Assembly: GCA_949130495.1 (NCBI GenBank)
Contig: OX422210.1
Location: forward strand, 28,308,681-28,372,680
DNA: 64,000 nt
Reading direction: 5' to 3'
Source: Sambucus nigra
Lineage: Eukaryota; Streptophyta; Magnoliopsida; Dipsacales; Adoxaceae
Below, piece by piece: positions 23,539 through 34,808 of this stretch. Below the pieces are notes generated by a model. The model was given only the letters and a program-made list of their open reading frames with translations, searched no databases and had not been told where the DNA came from. A program made the position numbers and the translations under genes. Each line of letters begins with the position of its first letter. Positions within the stretch are counted from its first letter, which is position 1.

Positions 23539-24419
23539 TGTAAGGACACAAATTTCCAATTGAGTCCTTTGTAGTTTTGGCTCAATTCTAGACAAAAACG
23601 TTTATGTCATAGGATAGTTTTAAGTTGTATCCATTCAAGCCTATGACGTGTTTGTTGAAGATGTAGTGGCCAAGATATTAAAGCTTCATCAAATGCCGTG
23701 TGTATTGTGCCTCGTTTCTATATCATCAACATGGTTCCATTGCTCCTAAGGTATGAATGCATGTTAAATATATAGGAGCTTGGAACAATAGTTATATGGG
23801 GGTACTTTATTTTTAAACTGTTGTTTAATTTCAGAAAGTTTCTGGGCTAAAATCAAATTTTTATACTTTTTGGAAGTTCGTTCGATATTATCGTTCGAAC
23901 GAGTTTTTGTTCGTACGAGAATGTCGTTCGAATTAGGTTTGCCAACGACTTGCCGCTGGAACTTCGTTAGAAGTGTCGTTCGAACGAGACTTCGTTCGAA
24001 CGAAATCTCGTTCGAACGAGATTTGGCGGGAACAGTTTATTTGGATGTTTTGAGCAGTTTTTTCACTTTTCCCAATACTTTTCCCCACTAACTTATTGAC
24101 AGATTTAACTAGTGCGGGAACAACATTTTTGTTAAGACTTTTTCATAACCTTTTCTTCACTAAGAGTGTTTTGAGAGTTAATTCTTCCAAAGAAAAAGTC
24201 CCCTTGAATTTTTGCTAAAATGTTTTAATCCTTAGAACAAAATTAAGGTTTTCACACCCATAATTTGTTTATTCCAAGTTTCAATATATACACATCTTGC
24301 TTGGAGTGTTTGGCACCGAGTTTTCTCTACCGCATTGAAGATATTGTTTGGGTTTACTTCTAAATCCCTCAAAGAAGAAGAGTTTTTTTACTGCGGCATT
24401 CTCACATGGTCAAAGGTAC

Positions 24420-26458
24420 TGGTAAGAAGCTTTTTGCGTATGTATCTGTCCTTGTAATGCAAAAGCCACTCTCAAAATTCCCTTGAGTACCTACAAAACT
24501 TGTCTAAAAATAACTCGTATTGCGGTAAGTACGGGTATCAATCCTACTTTCAAGGTGAAACAATAAATGTGAAAACGTGCAATTCCAATTTTTTTTATTA
24601 AAATATTTTTTTATTTTTTTTATTTTTAAAAACAATTTCAAGGGAAAAATTAACTAATAAATGCTAAAAATTAATAAATGACTAAAGAATGAAAAAATGT
24701 GCAACCGAGTGTGAAATATGTGAGAAGGTCAAGAGATGGGATTACACTGCATTTTCAATTATTTTAATTTCTCAATTTATTAATTTGAAATATTTCGAGA
24801 TAATATTAAATCGATAATCTAACTCTCGTTATAATTATAAATTTAATAAAATCTTTTTCAGAAAATTAATTTAAAAATGTCACACAATGAAAAATTAGGA
24901 CTACACTATTTTCAGAAAATTACCCGCTAGGATCAATTTAACAAAAACAATACCAATCTTTAAATTTCAACACCGAATTAATATTCAAATATCGGAAAAA
25001 CCAATCTCTAGTTCGATTCCTAAATTCAAACATCAATTCGTTCAATTAATTTACTAACTCTCATCACATAAATTAATTGGCGACAGTTAAAGATTAATTT
25101 ACCTAGAAATATAAAATTAATGAATCAACTAATTAAAGTTACATCATTTGTAGTGCACCCCACCCCTTGAACGGGGTGTTTAACCAAACATTCTCATGTT
25201 AGAATAAACAACTATCACAATAGCATTAATCAAAATTGAAACAAGAGGGAAAGAATACGATACACAATTTTTTTCTTGTGTTAATTGTTCATGAACACGC
25301 GTCTCAATCTTCTCACAAATCCAGTACTTGATTACACCAAAAAGAATAAAAAAAAAACCTAAAATTTATTCTAAACTAAAATAATTTTTTTGGAATTTTT
25401 TTATGACCCTACTATGTACATATTATACACAGTTGGTTTTTCTCTCTCTACGTTCCTATTTGTTGTTCTGAGAGTGCTTTTTTTTATAAGTTCCTTTTCC
25501 TTCTTTTTAAGATCCACGATGTTGGTGTTTGTTTGGTGAGATTTTGTAGGGATTTAAAAAATGGGTTAAAGATGGCTTGGGATAAGATGAGATGGCAGGT
25601 GGGTATTGCCGATTTTCATGGAATATGGGGATGGTAGGTTGGGTAGCGATCGGGTCTCGGGTTGAGCAGGACTGGGCCGACAGGTTTTGGGTTGAAAGGT
25701 GTAGGATAGGTGGAGTGTGTTTGTGTGTTTAATTTGGACCCTTAAAAATAATAATATTAACTAATAAAAATAAAACTCTAAAAAAAATAAAAATCATAAA
25801 ATAAAAATCCTACTTCTAATAAAAATAAAGACTCAATTAAAAATGAAACTAAAAAGAGAAATAAAATAAAAAATAAAAAATAAAAATAAAAATAAAATCT
25901 AATAAAATTTAAAATTAAAATCCTAAAAAGAAAATGCAAAATCTAATAATAAAGAAAATCCTAAAAATTCTAATCCTAATAAGATAAAATAAAATAAAAC
26001 TAAAAACTAAATAAAATGAAAATAAATTAAAATTATATTAAAAAATAAAATCAAAAAAATAGAAAATAAAATCTAAAAAATACTAAATAAATAAAAAATA
26101 ATCCTAAAATAAAAATGACTCAAACTAAAAATCTAAAAAAATAATAAAATGAAACAAACAAAACACACACAGGCTTGGGGTAAGTTCAGGTTAGGGTTAC
26201 GGGACAGGCTCGGGACATCTGATCACATCGGGGCAGGCTCAGAATGGACTCCAGACTTCGCGGTCTCCTTTAATTTCTTCGATGCAAGCTTTCAACCGCT
26301 TCTGCGTCGCAATTGCACTGATTTAGCATTATTTGTACCGCAACTGCGTATTGACCTGCAAAATGATAAAATATGAACATAAGGCCAATTTTAATTAAAA
26401 CGAGCGACTAAAATGCATCTATTCGGGATATAAAATAGACACTTTTGGGTTCTTATCA
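24420..26458. mobile_element. Solo LTR E (2039 bp)
   Basis: Flanked by GGTAC on both sides (24415-24419, 26459-26463). Ends are TGGTAAGAAGC and ...GGTTCTTATCA, inverted over 9 of 11 bases. Inside is a T/A-rich stretch at 24570-24680 and a long A-rich low-complexity tract at 25740-26150. No coding region. TG...CA ends plus 5-bp TSD indicate a solo LTR of a family with 2-kb LTRs; lineage unknown. Confidence 0.75.
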
Positions 26459-27082
26459 GGTACCATGTGTGGTTGACGGTGTACCTAATGTCTCATTGGT
26501 GAAGTCCAAGATTTCAGTGGAGCTCCGGAGTTATCGACTAGGCGGAGGTGTTTACAAAAAGACGCGTCAAAGCTTGAAAAGGGTCGAGTCGAGAAAGTAG
26601 GTCATCTGTCTTGTAATTGTAAAACCATACTTAGTGGACTTAAGGCTAGAGACGTCCACAATTTTTTTTTGTTGTGGGTTTTTCCTCGTACATCGCGGCG
26701 TTGTGGTTATTTGTTTATTTTATCTTTTGCAACATCACCTAGAACGCATGCTTAGGTAAAAAGATAAATTGGTTTAAATCACTAATCTTACTTAATTGGT
26801 GATAATTTAAATTTGGGTAATGTTTATGTTAATTTAATTCAAGTAATCACTTAATTTAACAAAATTGGTTTGGCCTAATTTGGTAATATTGAAAATATAT
26901 TTTAGGCAAATTTCTAGGACTTGAGTTGAGTAAATTGGTTTAAGTGAAATATGTTTTTGTTAATTAATATAATTTCACTTTGAACTTGATTAATTTTAAT
27001 TTGAAAAGAAATTAAAATTTGTAATTGTTTAATTGAACCATCTCCGCTTCCGCATCTTTATAAGGAAATTACTTTTTGATTA

Positions 27083-28167
27083 TGTAAGGACATTTTTGTC
27101 CATTATCAATTTGTATGTCATACGCCGTTACACCTTTGAAGAAATTCAAGATCGCATCTACATCAACGGATCCGAATATCAAAGCATCTTCAACATCATA
27201 GCCTCTGCGAGAATGAACTTGGTAAAATTTTGTTTTTACGTTCCTTAAAGTTCATATTTAGTATTGGGAATTTTTTATAAAATGATTTTTTATAAAAAAA
27301 GTTTTTATTTTTCTGGGAAGCCGGACCGGTCCGCCTCCCTACCGGACCGATCCACCATCTATCCGGACCGATCCGCCTTGCTTTGTCTAGTAGACCACGA
27401 ATCGATTGCGAACCGAAGAAGCCAAATTTTAAAAGAACCGATCCGAGGTCGGACCGATCCGCCTCCAAGCCGGATCGATCCGCCTGGGATAAGTTCGAAC
27501 AGTTCTGTGAGTTTTTTAACCACCATCTCATATTTCCTATATATATTCCTACTTCGTTGGTGCGTTTTTTCAAGTCTTTGAGAAAACATTTCTAAGAGTT
27601 AAAACATAACAAGACTTCAATTTTTGATGTGCCAAACATCTTTTTGATTCACACACAAAAATCCCAATTACTTTTGTGAATCTTTTGGAACCCTAGAACA
27701 CAAGCTTTGCTATTGTTCAACTTTTGTGGAGAGATCTTTGCAACCAAGGGCTGCGTGTCATTGCTGAGGGAGTCTCTACAAAGTGTTATGGTTGCGTGTC
27801 ATTGAGGAGAGCTGCGGTTCTTCCTTTGTTGTTTGGGCTGCGAGTCCTTGGAGGGTGCTGCGTGTATTCTCTTGCTGAGTTCAATACTGCGTGTCTTTAT
27901 GGGTTAGCTGCGTGTTAATCCATTGCAGATTTATCTATGTAATTGTAAGTCGCGACTTTTATATTCATAGTGAAATAAAGGTTTTACCCGAAAGGGGTTT
28001 TTTCCTAAAATCTGTGTCTCAACATATTTTTGTGTCACATGCTTTATTTATTTATGGGTTGACACACGCACCTTAGATGCATGTTTAAGGACTCTAATTA
28101 AATAAGGGTTACTTGGAAACTTGTGAATTTAATTTAAATCAATTATCAAACAGTCGCACTCTTCTCA
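27083..28167 (+). mobile_element. Solo LTR C (1085 bp), same family as A and D
   Basis: Flanked by GATTA (27078-27082, 28168-28172). Starts TGTAAGGACATTTTTG and ends ACTCTTCTCA. The first 150 bp align with the starts of the A and D LTRs. In place of GTTCGAACGA motifs it has a cluster of GGACCGATCC-type palindromes at 27318-27485. Confidence 0.85.
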
Positions 28168-28207
28168 GATTATAAGATCTAAAAATTGGGGGCCTCGTGT
28201 TCCAACA

Positions 28208-28257
28208 CCATAGATTATTGACCGTGATTCCAGGTTCACATTTGGGTTTCAGAGAAG
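28208..28257 (+). pseudogene. Integrase core fragment resumed after B (J2)
   Basis: The 'gattattgaccgtgattcc' stretch is the continuation of the integrase SDRD.RF block seen at 1455-1510 (minus) in J1. It proves where B inserted. Similarity to J1 ends at about 28257. Confidence 0.65.
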
Positions 28258-29603
28258 TGTAGGATCGTCCATGAATATAGGTATGTCCACACAATAAATA
28301 TAAGTACATATTATTCTCGTATAATATGTATAGGTAATTACTCCATAATTACCCAAGATATCCCAAATGATTACCCATAAATATTCAAGCATTAATAATT
28401 GACTATCTAGTTAATTATTAATTCCTTCCTCTTTATAAGACTATTTAACCATCTTGTTAATTGTAGTTTCCCATTTAATATTTGTGCCACAAGTAATTTT
28501 AATAAAGTCATCGTCTATCCAAACATTGTCCCACCAACTTGTATGATTTTCTAAAAATACCACGGACCCATCCCCGGTCCCAGTTCATCCTGCCCCAGGG
28601 ACCAAATCAATTCGCCTCTTAGGACGTATCGATTAGCCCAATCGAATTGATTTGCCTATGAGGCCGAATCGATTCGGATCTGGGCAGAAGCCCACATCTG
28701 CTACATTTCTTTGGTATAAATATCCTTAATTCCATCCCAAAGTTCATTCCAATGGTTGATTCAATTTCAATAACATAAGAACATGTCCCTATGACATAGT
28801 CCTTCATCTTAGAATGGTTCATTACATAGATTAACATCAAATTTAATTCTCCAAATCCCATAATTTATATCAATTGACATATCTATAGAAATCATATTTT
28901 CTCCTCTTAATTCCATTAAATTCTGATCATATAGAAAGATCCTAATTCTCATAATTTATAGATCCAAATACATGAGTTTTAATCCTCTACATTTATATCA
29001 AGTTTTCCTAAGTTATTCAGAAGTCCGAAGGCATGAGTTCTATCATCGAATCCAAGATTATAATCATCCTAAATTTCTAGGTTTAAGCCACCTAATTTCA
29101 TATTAGTCTAATCTACATGCATGAGATTAAATCCTACATTTAATGACCAATTTCATACTAAAGCTAGAAATTATATGGGGTTTACTGCGATGAATCAAGA
29201 AATACATTGGACATTTAAGTTAAGCAATAAAATTCTTGCATGGATAAAGTGATTTAATGATTTCCTCTTCAATCCCTTGCCTCCCCTCCTCTTTGGCCTT
29301 TGTTCCTTTCTTTCTTGAGGTGTGGCTTATAGGTTTAGGTTTTGATTAAATGTAGGGAGTTATTAATCTTGTTCTTAAACTTATGTTAACCCCAATTCCC
29401 CAGTTAATACTAATTCCCCATTATTAGACTCCCAAATGGGCTCGAACCCATAATTAAACTAGCCCAATAACCTCCCAACTCACATACCTATACCTCGAGA
29501 CTATTCCTAAATGTCTAAAACACCTAAACGAGCCCATAAAGCCTTTTGTAATGCATCCCAATTATCTATTCAACAAGTATATTTACAATTGTGTTATGCA
29601 TCA
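28258..29603 (-). repeat. Old chromovirus-type LTR H, right-hand part in element orientation
   Basis: The minus strand continues from 41897-42098 across the Tat insertion. Bases 29380-29580 match 5920-6100 of the J1 LTR. AATCGATTCGG-type palindromes lie at 28590-28680. The far end may be at 28258 (TACA on the minus strand), but no TSD was found, so whether H is a solo LTR or a truncated element is open. Confidence 0.55.
29599..29603. other. Target-site duplication of the Tat element (left)
   Basis: CATCA, repeated at 41892-41896 directly after the other LTR. Confidence 0.9.
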
Positions 29604-30586
29604 TGATGATGCTAAGAATCAGCACCACCAGGTAAGGTGTTTCCAAGCTCAATACGCGAATAACAATGGCAGCACAGGTATATAAAGAGATAAGAGAAGG
29701 AGGTGAGGATATGAGGAGTCAACACCGGAATATGAGTGGTTCAGCCAATCTGGCCTACGTCCACTGTGAGTGTGTGAGTAATATCACTGAATGAAGGCAC
29801 TAATGGCCATGGATACAATTCAATCCAGCTCTCTCTCTCTCTCTCTACTGTATATTTAGACAGAGTTTTAGCTAGGGTTTTAATCACTGTCCCCCTGGCT
29901 TGGTAGGGGATGATCCCTTTATATAATGCCTAGGGGGTGTAATGTACCCCCTATGCATGTAATGTGCATGTGTGTAGTTTCCTCACCAATGAGGGTGTGC
30001 CAGCTGTCAGGTCCACATGTAAGTGATGATGATGAAATATTCCCCCCCACATGTGGGGAATAATCTTGTTGTAACTGATCTTGGCCCAGGTGTCCTTATC
30101 CAAATGCTTGCGGATACTTTGACAGTCGTGCCGGTGAATGGCCTCGGCCTAGGAGAGGCCGAGCTATAAGGGTAGGTCATCCGACCCCTTCGCGGTGTGT
30201 CATGCGCTGTCTCGGCTTCACGTCAGCCGAGGTAAACACATACATCGGCCTGGGCCGAGCCATTTATCGTGCTGATGATAAGTACGCACTGGTAACCTCA
30301 GCCTCCTACGAGGTAGGGTTCATGCTGAAGGCGTGTTTAGCTTCTTGTTATCTTGGCCTATTGTTGACCGGGGTCGCTATTCCTTGGCACCTGGAGTTGA
30401 TGTTATCTGTGATATGAGAAGTGTTCCGGGGGGGGAGTGCATGTCTTAGTGTCGGCCTGGGCCGAGGTTACCTTGGCCGAGGGAAGATATCATGGGCCCC
30501 CCTGCACCGGCAGGTCGGCTAACGTCTCAGCTCTCATCTCGGCCGGTGTATGTTCCACTAGGCCGAGGTCATACTTGGGCATATCA
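29604..30586 (-). repeat. Tat 3' LTR
   Basis: On the minus strand it starts TGATATGCCC at 30586 and ends CATCATCA at 29604. A (CT)n run lies at about 29829-29850 and a TATA box TATATAAAG (minus) at 29917-29925. Contains the block GTGGACGTAGGCC (29752-29764, minus). Differs from 40910-41891 at six bases and one C-run length. Confidence 0.95.
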
Positions 30587-30603
30587 ATCACCCCCCAGCC
30601 CTT
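30587..30603 (-). other. Polypurine tract of the Tat element
   Basis: The minus strand reads AAGGGCTGGGGGGTGAT and abuts the 3' LTR start TGATATGCCC. This is the expected plus-strand primer site. Confidence 0.8.
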
Positions 30604-30769
30604 AGTCATTTGCGAAGAGTGGTGGCTAAGGGGTTCTTGCCTCCGAGGTCTATTTACCCCAAAGTCAATACCCGCATGACACTTGTCCATTGCTAAGGCG
30701 TGCCCACTTGGTTGGCATATGCTGTCAATTGTCCCCTTTGGCTTCCCAAGGCAATGATGAGCCTTGGGA

Positions 30770-30800
30770 ATCGTGCCCAAATATTTAAAGGCTAAAACCC
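30770..30800 (+). promoter_or_regulatory. Possible promoter of the antisense gene
   Basis: An AATATTTAAAGG TATA-like box at about 30779-30790, followed by a CT-rich stretch (30800-30840) that looks like a plant 5' leader, lies about 420 bp upstream of the first ATG of the antisense gene. Inference from sequence only. Confidence 0.3.
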
Positions 30801-31210
30801 TCCTTTTTCTTCTTCTTCCTCATTTCTCTCCTGTTCAAGCGATTACTCTCCTGTTTTCTGCGATTTTCTCTCCGAAGCTAGCCTCTGCTCCAGCGATTGT
30901 TCCGCTGAGGGATACCACCTTTCCTGCGCGATACTCTCCACATTGTTCACCAACCTCACCTTCAGGTATCTTCCCTCTCCATATCCTTCGTTTTTGATAT
31001 TTTTAATTTTGAACTTTCCGGTTAGATCTTGAGTTTCCCGGTGAGTTCTTGGGATTTCCGGTTAGACCTTGAGTTTTCCGGTGGAGCACGCTACCTGCAT
31101 AGGTTCCTTAGTTGGATCTAAAATTCCCTTAACTTTTCAAGCCACCTTTGTTTGTAGTTTTTAGGATATTCCCAAGTTTAAGGTCTGAAAAATCCTCGTG
31201 TCGTCCCCAG

Positions 31211-33630
31211 ATGCTCAGACCCTTGTACCAACTTCTTGAAGACTTTCCATCTCTAAAGGAGAAGACCTTGGATAAAATTAGACAAATAGAGAGAGCTCAG
31301 GAAGAAGCTCGTAGGTCGCAAGAGTCCCCCATCAGACCCCTCTTTCCTCCTCCTCTCAAGGTGGTGTACCCTCGTCCTCCAGAAAATTTTTACCAGACAG
31401 ACGCCTCTGCCAACAACTTGCTGATGTCCGAGTCTGAGTCTTCTACCTCTGATCCGATGTCAGTGGACTCTTTCCAAGAGGCCATGGACTTCACTACTCA
31501 GGCTGACCAGAACCCTGACCATGCCGAGGTCTCCAGTCGTGCCTCGTCTCAGAATGGCACAAGCACCTCTAGTTCTTCTTCAGAGGTTGAACTTATGGAG
31601 CCAAGTGTGGCCGTGCCTGGCATCCTAAATGCTATTCCCCTGTCGGCCGTAACCGAGTCCGAATTTGCTCAGAGGTTCCCCGGTAACCCGTCAACGTCTG
31701 CTCCAGCCGACGTTGAGTCTGACGATGATGAGGATGCCGAAAGTGAAGTTGACACATCTGAGGCAGACGAGTACGAGAGTACCATTACCGAGGTGGATTT
31801 ACTGCACTTCCGGTACTTATATTCCATTAGCCCATCTATCCACTTAAGGAGACCTCTGAGGGAAGAGAGAGCCTACCATGGCAGGGATGGTGAAATCTGC
31901 CTGTACGAGAAGATGTTCAAGTTAGGTTTTCGCCTTCCCTTCCACCCCGTCATTAGGACCATTCTATCATTCATTAACTTGGCCCCCTCGCACCTCTCTC
32001 CCATTGCCTGGAGGGTCATTATAGGGGCAACCATCTTGTGGAGGGCGGTTCACCACTCTGACCTCCCAGTGCAGGTCTTTGCTGGTTGCTACGTCCCTAC
32101 CTCGGCCAAGAATCATCCGAGCTACTATCACTTTATGGCTCGGAGGCCTGAGAAAAAGATGCTCCTGGTCACTCAGACCTCCAACCACAATTGGAAACCC
32201 AGGTACTTTTTTGTCTCAGGGCCTTGGGAATTTGGTTCTTCTATTCCCTCTTCCATCTTCGAGCCAAGAATACCGACGAAATGGGGCAAAGTCTCCATGT
32301 TTGCCAGGGCCGACCCTGGACTAAGTGTGCAACACGGCAAGAGGGTGAAGGCCCTGCAGGACCAAGGGGCCCATGGGATGTTTGTCAAATTTGAACATCT
32401 GCTGACCCCCCAGTATCTCTCGGGGACGAGCCTGGGCGGAAGTCCCCTAGCTGACTTTGGTAAGGATTTTTATTTTGACCCCAAGTGTAGCCTCTTATCT
32501 TACGTGCTTTATTTCTGACTCATATCTTTTCACTTTTGCAGAGAAGCCACCAGAGATTTCAGAAGAGTTGTGGGAGATGGCAGCCCCAAGCTTAGCTAGG
32601 CTTGTCAAGAAGACCGGTCTAAATGCTCCTCCACCAGCTCCCTCAACATCTAAGTCCAAGAAGAGGGCACCTGAGGTCCCTCCTCCTGAGGATCAGAGGC
32701 CGAGCTCCAGGACAAGGAGGACCCCAGATGCTGCGGTCCCCATCACAGCCGACACATTATCGGCTCGTCTGGACCAGCTAAAACTTTCTGACAGTGTGCT
32801 CGGCCACAGCCGACAAGCCATGGACGCTCTTAACAACATGATGACAGAGGCCGACAAGCGTTTTCTCAGGGCCATGGAAACCTCTACGATGGTTGAATTC
32901 GGCCTTCACAGAGTAGTTCAGGTATAACTTGTCCCTTTGCTCGAAGTGCAACATCTGATCTTGCTTTTATCTAACTTCTTCATTTACTATGCAAGGTGCG
33001 GCAGCCATGTATCAGCTATCTAACTGGACCCTGAGGAAATTTCCTCTCATTCAGAAGGGCCAGGAGGCGGAGAAAGTGGAGGGCACCCTGAAGGCTGAGG
33101 TTGCTCGTCTGAGGAAAGAGTTACAGGAGGCTGAGACCAAGGCTCAGACCTCTGAAAATAAGGCCTAATCCCTAGAGAAGGACATCTCTGCACTTGTTCA
33201 GAGTCATACCAAGGCCCTGAAGGACAAGGACGATGCTTTGCAGAGGAAAGTTGATGCTGCGGTGAAGGCTTCTCTTGCAGACGCCTCGGAGACAATAATT
33301 GCCGACTATAAGGTCTCTGAGGAGTTTGTAGGTTTTGGCCTGGAGTACCTTGAAAGAGGTATCAAGGCCACCTCCAAGTGGGACGAGGTAAGGGAGGCCG
33401 AGGTTGGCATCATTAAGGCCTCAGATTTTATGGGCCTCGGCCTTGCAGATGCCCAATTTTCCCAGGCCTTGCAGGAGATAGAGGATGAAGCTGCTGCCCC
33501 TGGTCAAACTGTCACTCTGGAAGGGGCAGACCTCGGGGACACTGACCCTGCAAACGAAGTAGCCGAGGTGACCAATACCGAGCAGGCCAACCCTGAAGAG
33601 GAATCAGACGTTCCTCATTCAGTTGTTTAA
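31211..33630 (+). CDS. Antisense spliced gene of the Tat element ('putative gypsy-type transposon' family)
   Basis: Runs opposite to gag-pol. Likely exons are 31211-32459, 32542-32921 and about 33016-33630, 747 residues in total. Exon 1 has an acidic, Ser-rich N-terminal half and then the family domain: GEICLYEKMFKLGFRLPFHP, an ILSFINLAPSHLSPIAWR block, and a NHNWKPRYFFVSGPWEF block. These match the plant family called putative gypsy-type transposon (Pfam Transposase_28). Exon 2 is Pro/Lys-rich; exon 3 is a charged coiled coil with an acidic tail. Intron 1 is GT-AG and joins in phase. One TAA (33166-33168) interrupts exon 3. The first ATG at 31211 was chosen because the frame above it has no ATG. 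Biochemical role unknown; despite the name it has no visible transposase motif. Confidence 0.8.
32460..32541 (+). other. Intron 1 of the antisense gene
   Basis: GTAAGGATTT at the donor and CACTTTTGCAG at the acceptor, 82 bp. Splicing joins G|AG to make a Glu codon and continues the frame into EKPPEISEELWEMA; without splicing exon 1 runs to a stop at 32516. Confidence 0.8.
32922..33015 (+). other. Probable intron 2 of the antisense gene
   Basis: Donor CAG|GTATAACTT. The AG at 33014-33015 is the first acceptor that opens exon 3 in frame; the more conventional AG at 32994-32995 would not unless a base has been lost or gained. Treat the 3' edge as provisional. Confidence 0.55.
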
Positions 33631-33779
33631 CTTGTATTTTCCATTTTTATTTTGACTTGTAATTTCGCATGTAATTCTTTCACACTTAAATATTTTGCAA
33701 TGTCAAGCTTTTGTTGAATGCAAGTGTCCCTTCATCTTTATTTGTGAATGTTCATGGATGCTATGCACCCTCTGTAGTC

Positions 33780-34716
33780 ATTACTGGATGTGGTGTCATG
33801 ACCATTACTTAAGAGTCTGAGGTCCTCACCTAAGAGGTTATCCCCACGATAAATTTCACCGAATGAATGTTTAAGGTCTGAGGTCCTCACCTAAGAGGTT
33901 ATCACCTAAGAGGTCCTCACAATAATTTTCACCAAATTAATGATGTTTAAAGTCTGAGGCCCTATAGCCGAGGTGTCTGAACTCAGACCTCGTCACCCCC
34001 GAGTGGTGTTATGAGGGTCTGAGGTCATCACCTGAGCCGAGGTAAGCCTCATATTTTCACCAAATTAATGATGTTTAAAGTCTGAGGCCCTATAGCCGAG
34101 GTGTCTGAACTCAGACCTCGTCACCCCCGAGTGGTGTTATCAGGGTCTGAGGTCATCACCTGAGCCGAGGTAAGCCTCATATTTTCACCAAATTAATGAT
34201 GTTTAATTTCTGAGGCCCTATAGCCGAGGTGTCTGAACTCAGACCTCGTCACCCCCGAGTGGTGTTATGAGGGTCTGAGGTCATCACCTGAGCTGAGGTA
34301 AGCCTCATATTTTCACCAAATTAATGATGTTTGAAGTTTGAGGCCCTATAGCCGAGGTGTCTGAACTCAGACCTCGTCACCCCCGAGTGGTGTTATGAGG
34401 GTCTGAGGTCATCACCTGAGCCGAGGTAAGCCTCATATTTTCACCAAATTAATGATGTTTAATTTCTGAAGCCCTATAGCCGAGGTGTCTAAACTCAGAC
34501 CTCGTCACCCCCGAGTGGTGTTATGAGGGTCTGAGGTCATCACCTGAGCCGAGGTAAGCCTCATATTTTCACCAAATTAATGATGTTTAAAGTCTGAGGC
34601 CCTATAGACGAGGTGTCTGAACTCAGACCTCGTCACCCCCGAGTGGTGTTATGAGGGTATGAGGTCATCACCTGAGCCGAGGTAAGCCTCATAATTTCAC
34701 CAAATTAATGATGTCT
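33780..34716. repeat. 128-bp tandem array in the Tat 3' untranslated region
   Basis: The word ACCAAATTAA recurs at 33931, 34059, 34187, 34315, 34443, 34571 and 34699, giving six periods of exactly 128 bp. Copies differ by a few bases. Each carries CTGAACTCAGACCTCG and GCCGAGGT words also common in the LTR. Shorter degenerate pieces precede it (33800-33930). It lies between the ends of pol and of the antisense gene. Confidence 0.95.
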
Positions 34717-34808
34717 AGATGACACAAGAATTTTCCATGGGAACTGTTCTTTATTCACAACCTCTTCTCAATAAGATAGTACTTTTACAATTGACAATGG
34801 ATGCAACA

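Larger units (their letters stand above)
14612..28207 (+). mobile_element. Element B: gag-only Sirevirus-like LTR retrotransposon, with three nested insertions
   Basis: LTR ends are TGTAAGGACACA (14612 and 23539) and CCAACA (20617 and 28207). Flanks are CCATG (14607-14611) and CCATA (28208-28212), a 5-bp TSD with one change; the uninterrupted site is seen in J1. The PBS is at 20620 and the PPT at 23528-23538. The internal region (20618-23538) codes only for a decayed gag-like protein; protease, RT and integrase are absent, so it depended on a partner element. Insertions: A in the 5' LTR, E and C in the 3' LTR. Confidence 0.85.
23539..28207 (+). repeat. B 3' LTR, interrupted by solo LTRs E and C
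   Basis: LTR sequence is 23539-24419, 26464-27082 and 28173-28207. It has a dense cluster of GTTCGAACGA palindromes at 23876-24025. The two internal breaks each carry a perfect 5-bp TSD. Confidence 0.8.

Noticed and set aside
27196..27595. Four overlapping frames on both strands in solo LTR C
   Set aside because: They span the GGACCGATCC palindrome cluster; palindromes give similar frames on both strands.
30202..30679. Plus-strand frames in the Tat LTR, also at 41507-41960
   Set aside because: Antisense to the LTR, present twice by LTR duplication, no family motifs.
31148..31210. Upstream extension of the antisense gene
   Set aside because: The frame is open but begins at TTG; the first ATG is at 31211, so the extra 21 codons are not supported.
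33931..34716. Regular direct repeats that might suggest a CRISPR array
   Set aside because: The 128-bp units are contiguous without unique spacers, inside a plant retrotransposon; it is a tandem satellite-like array.
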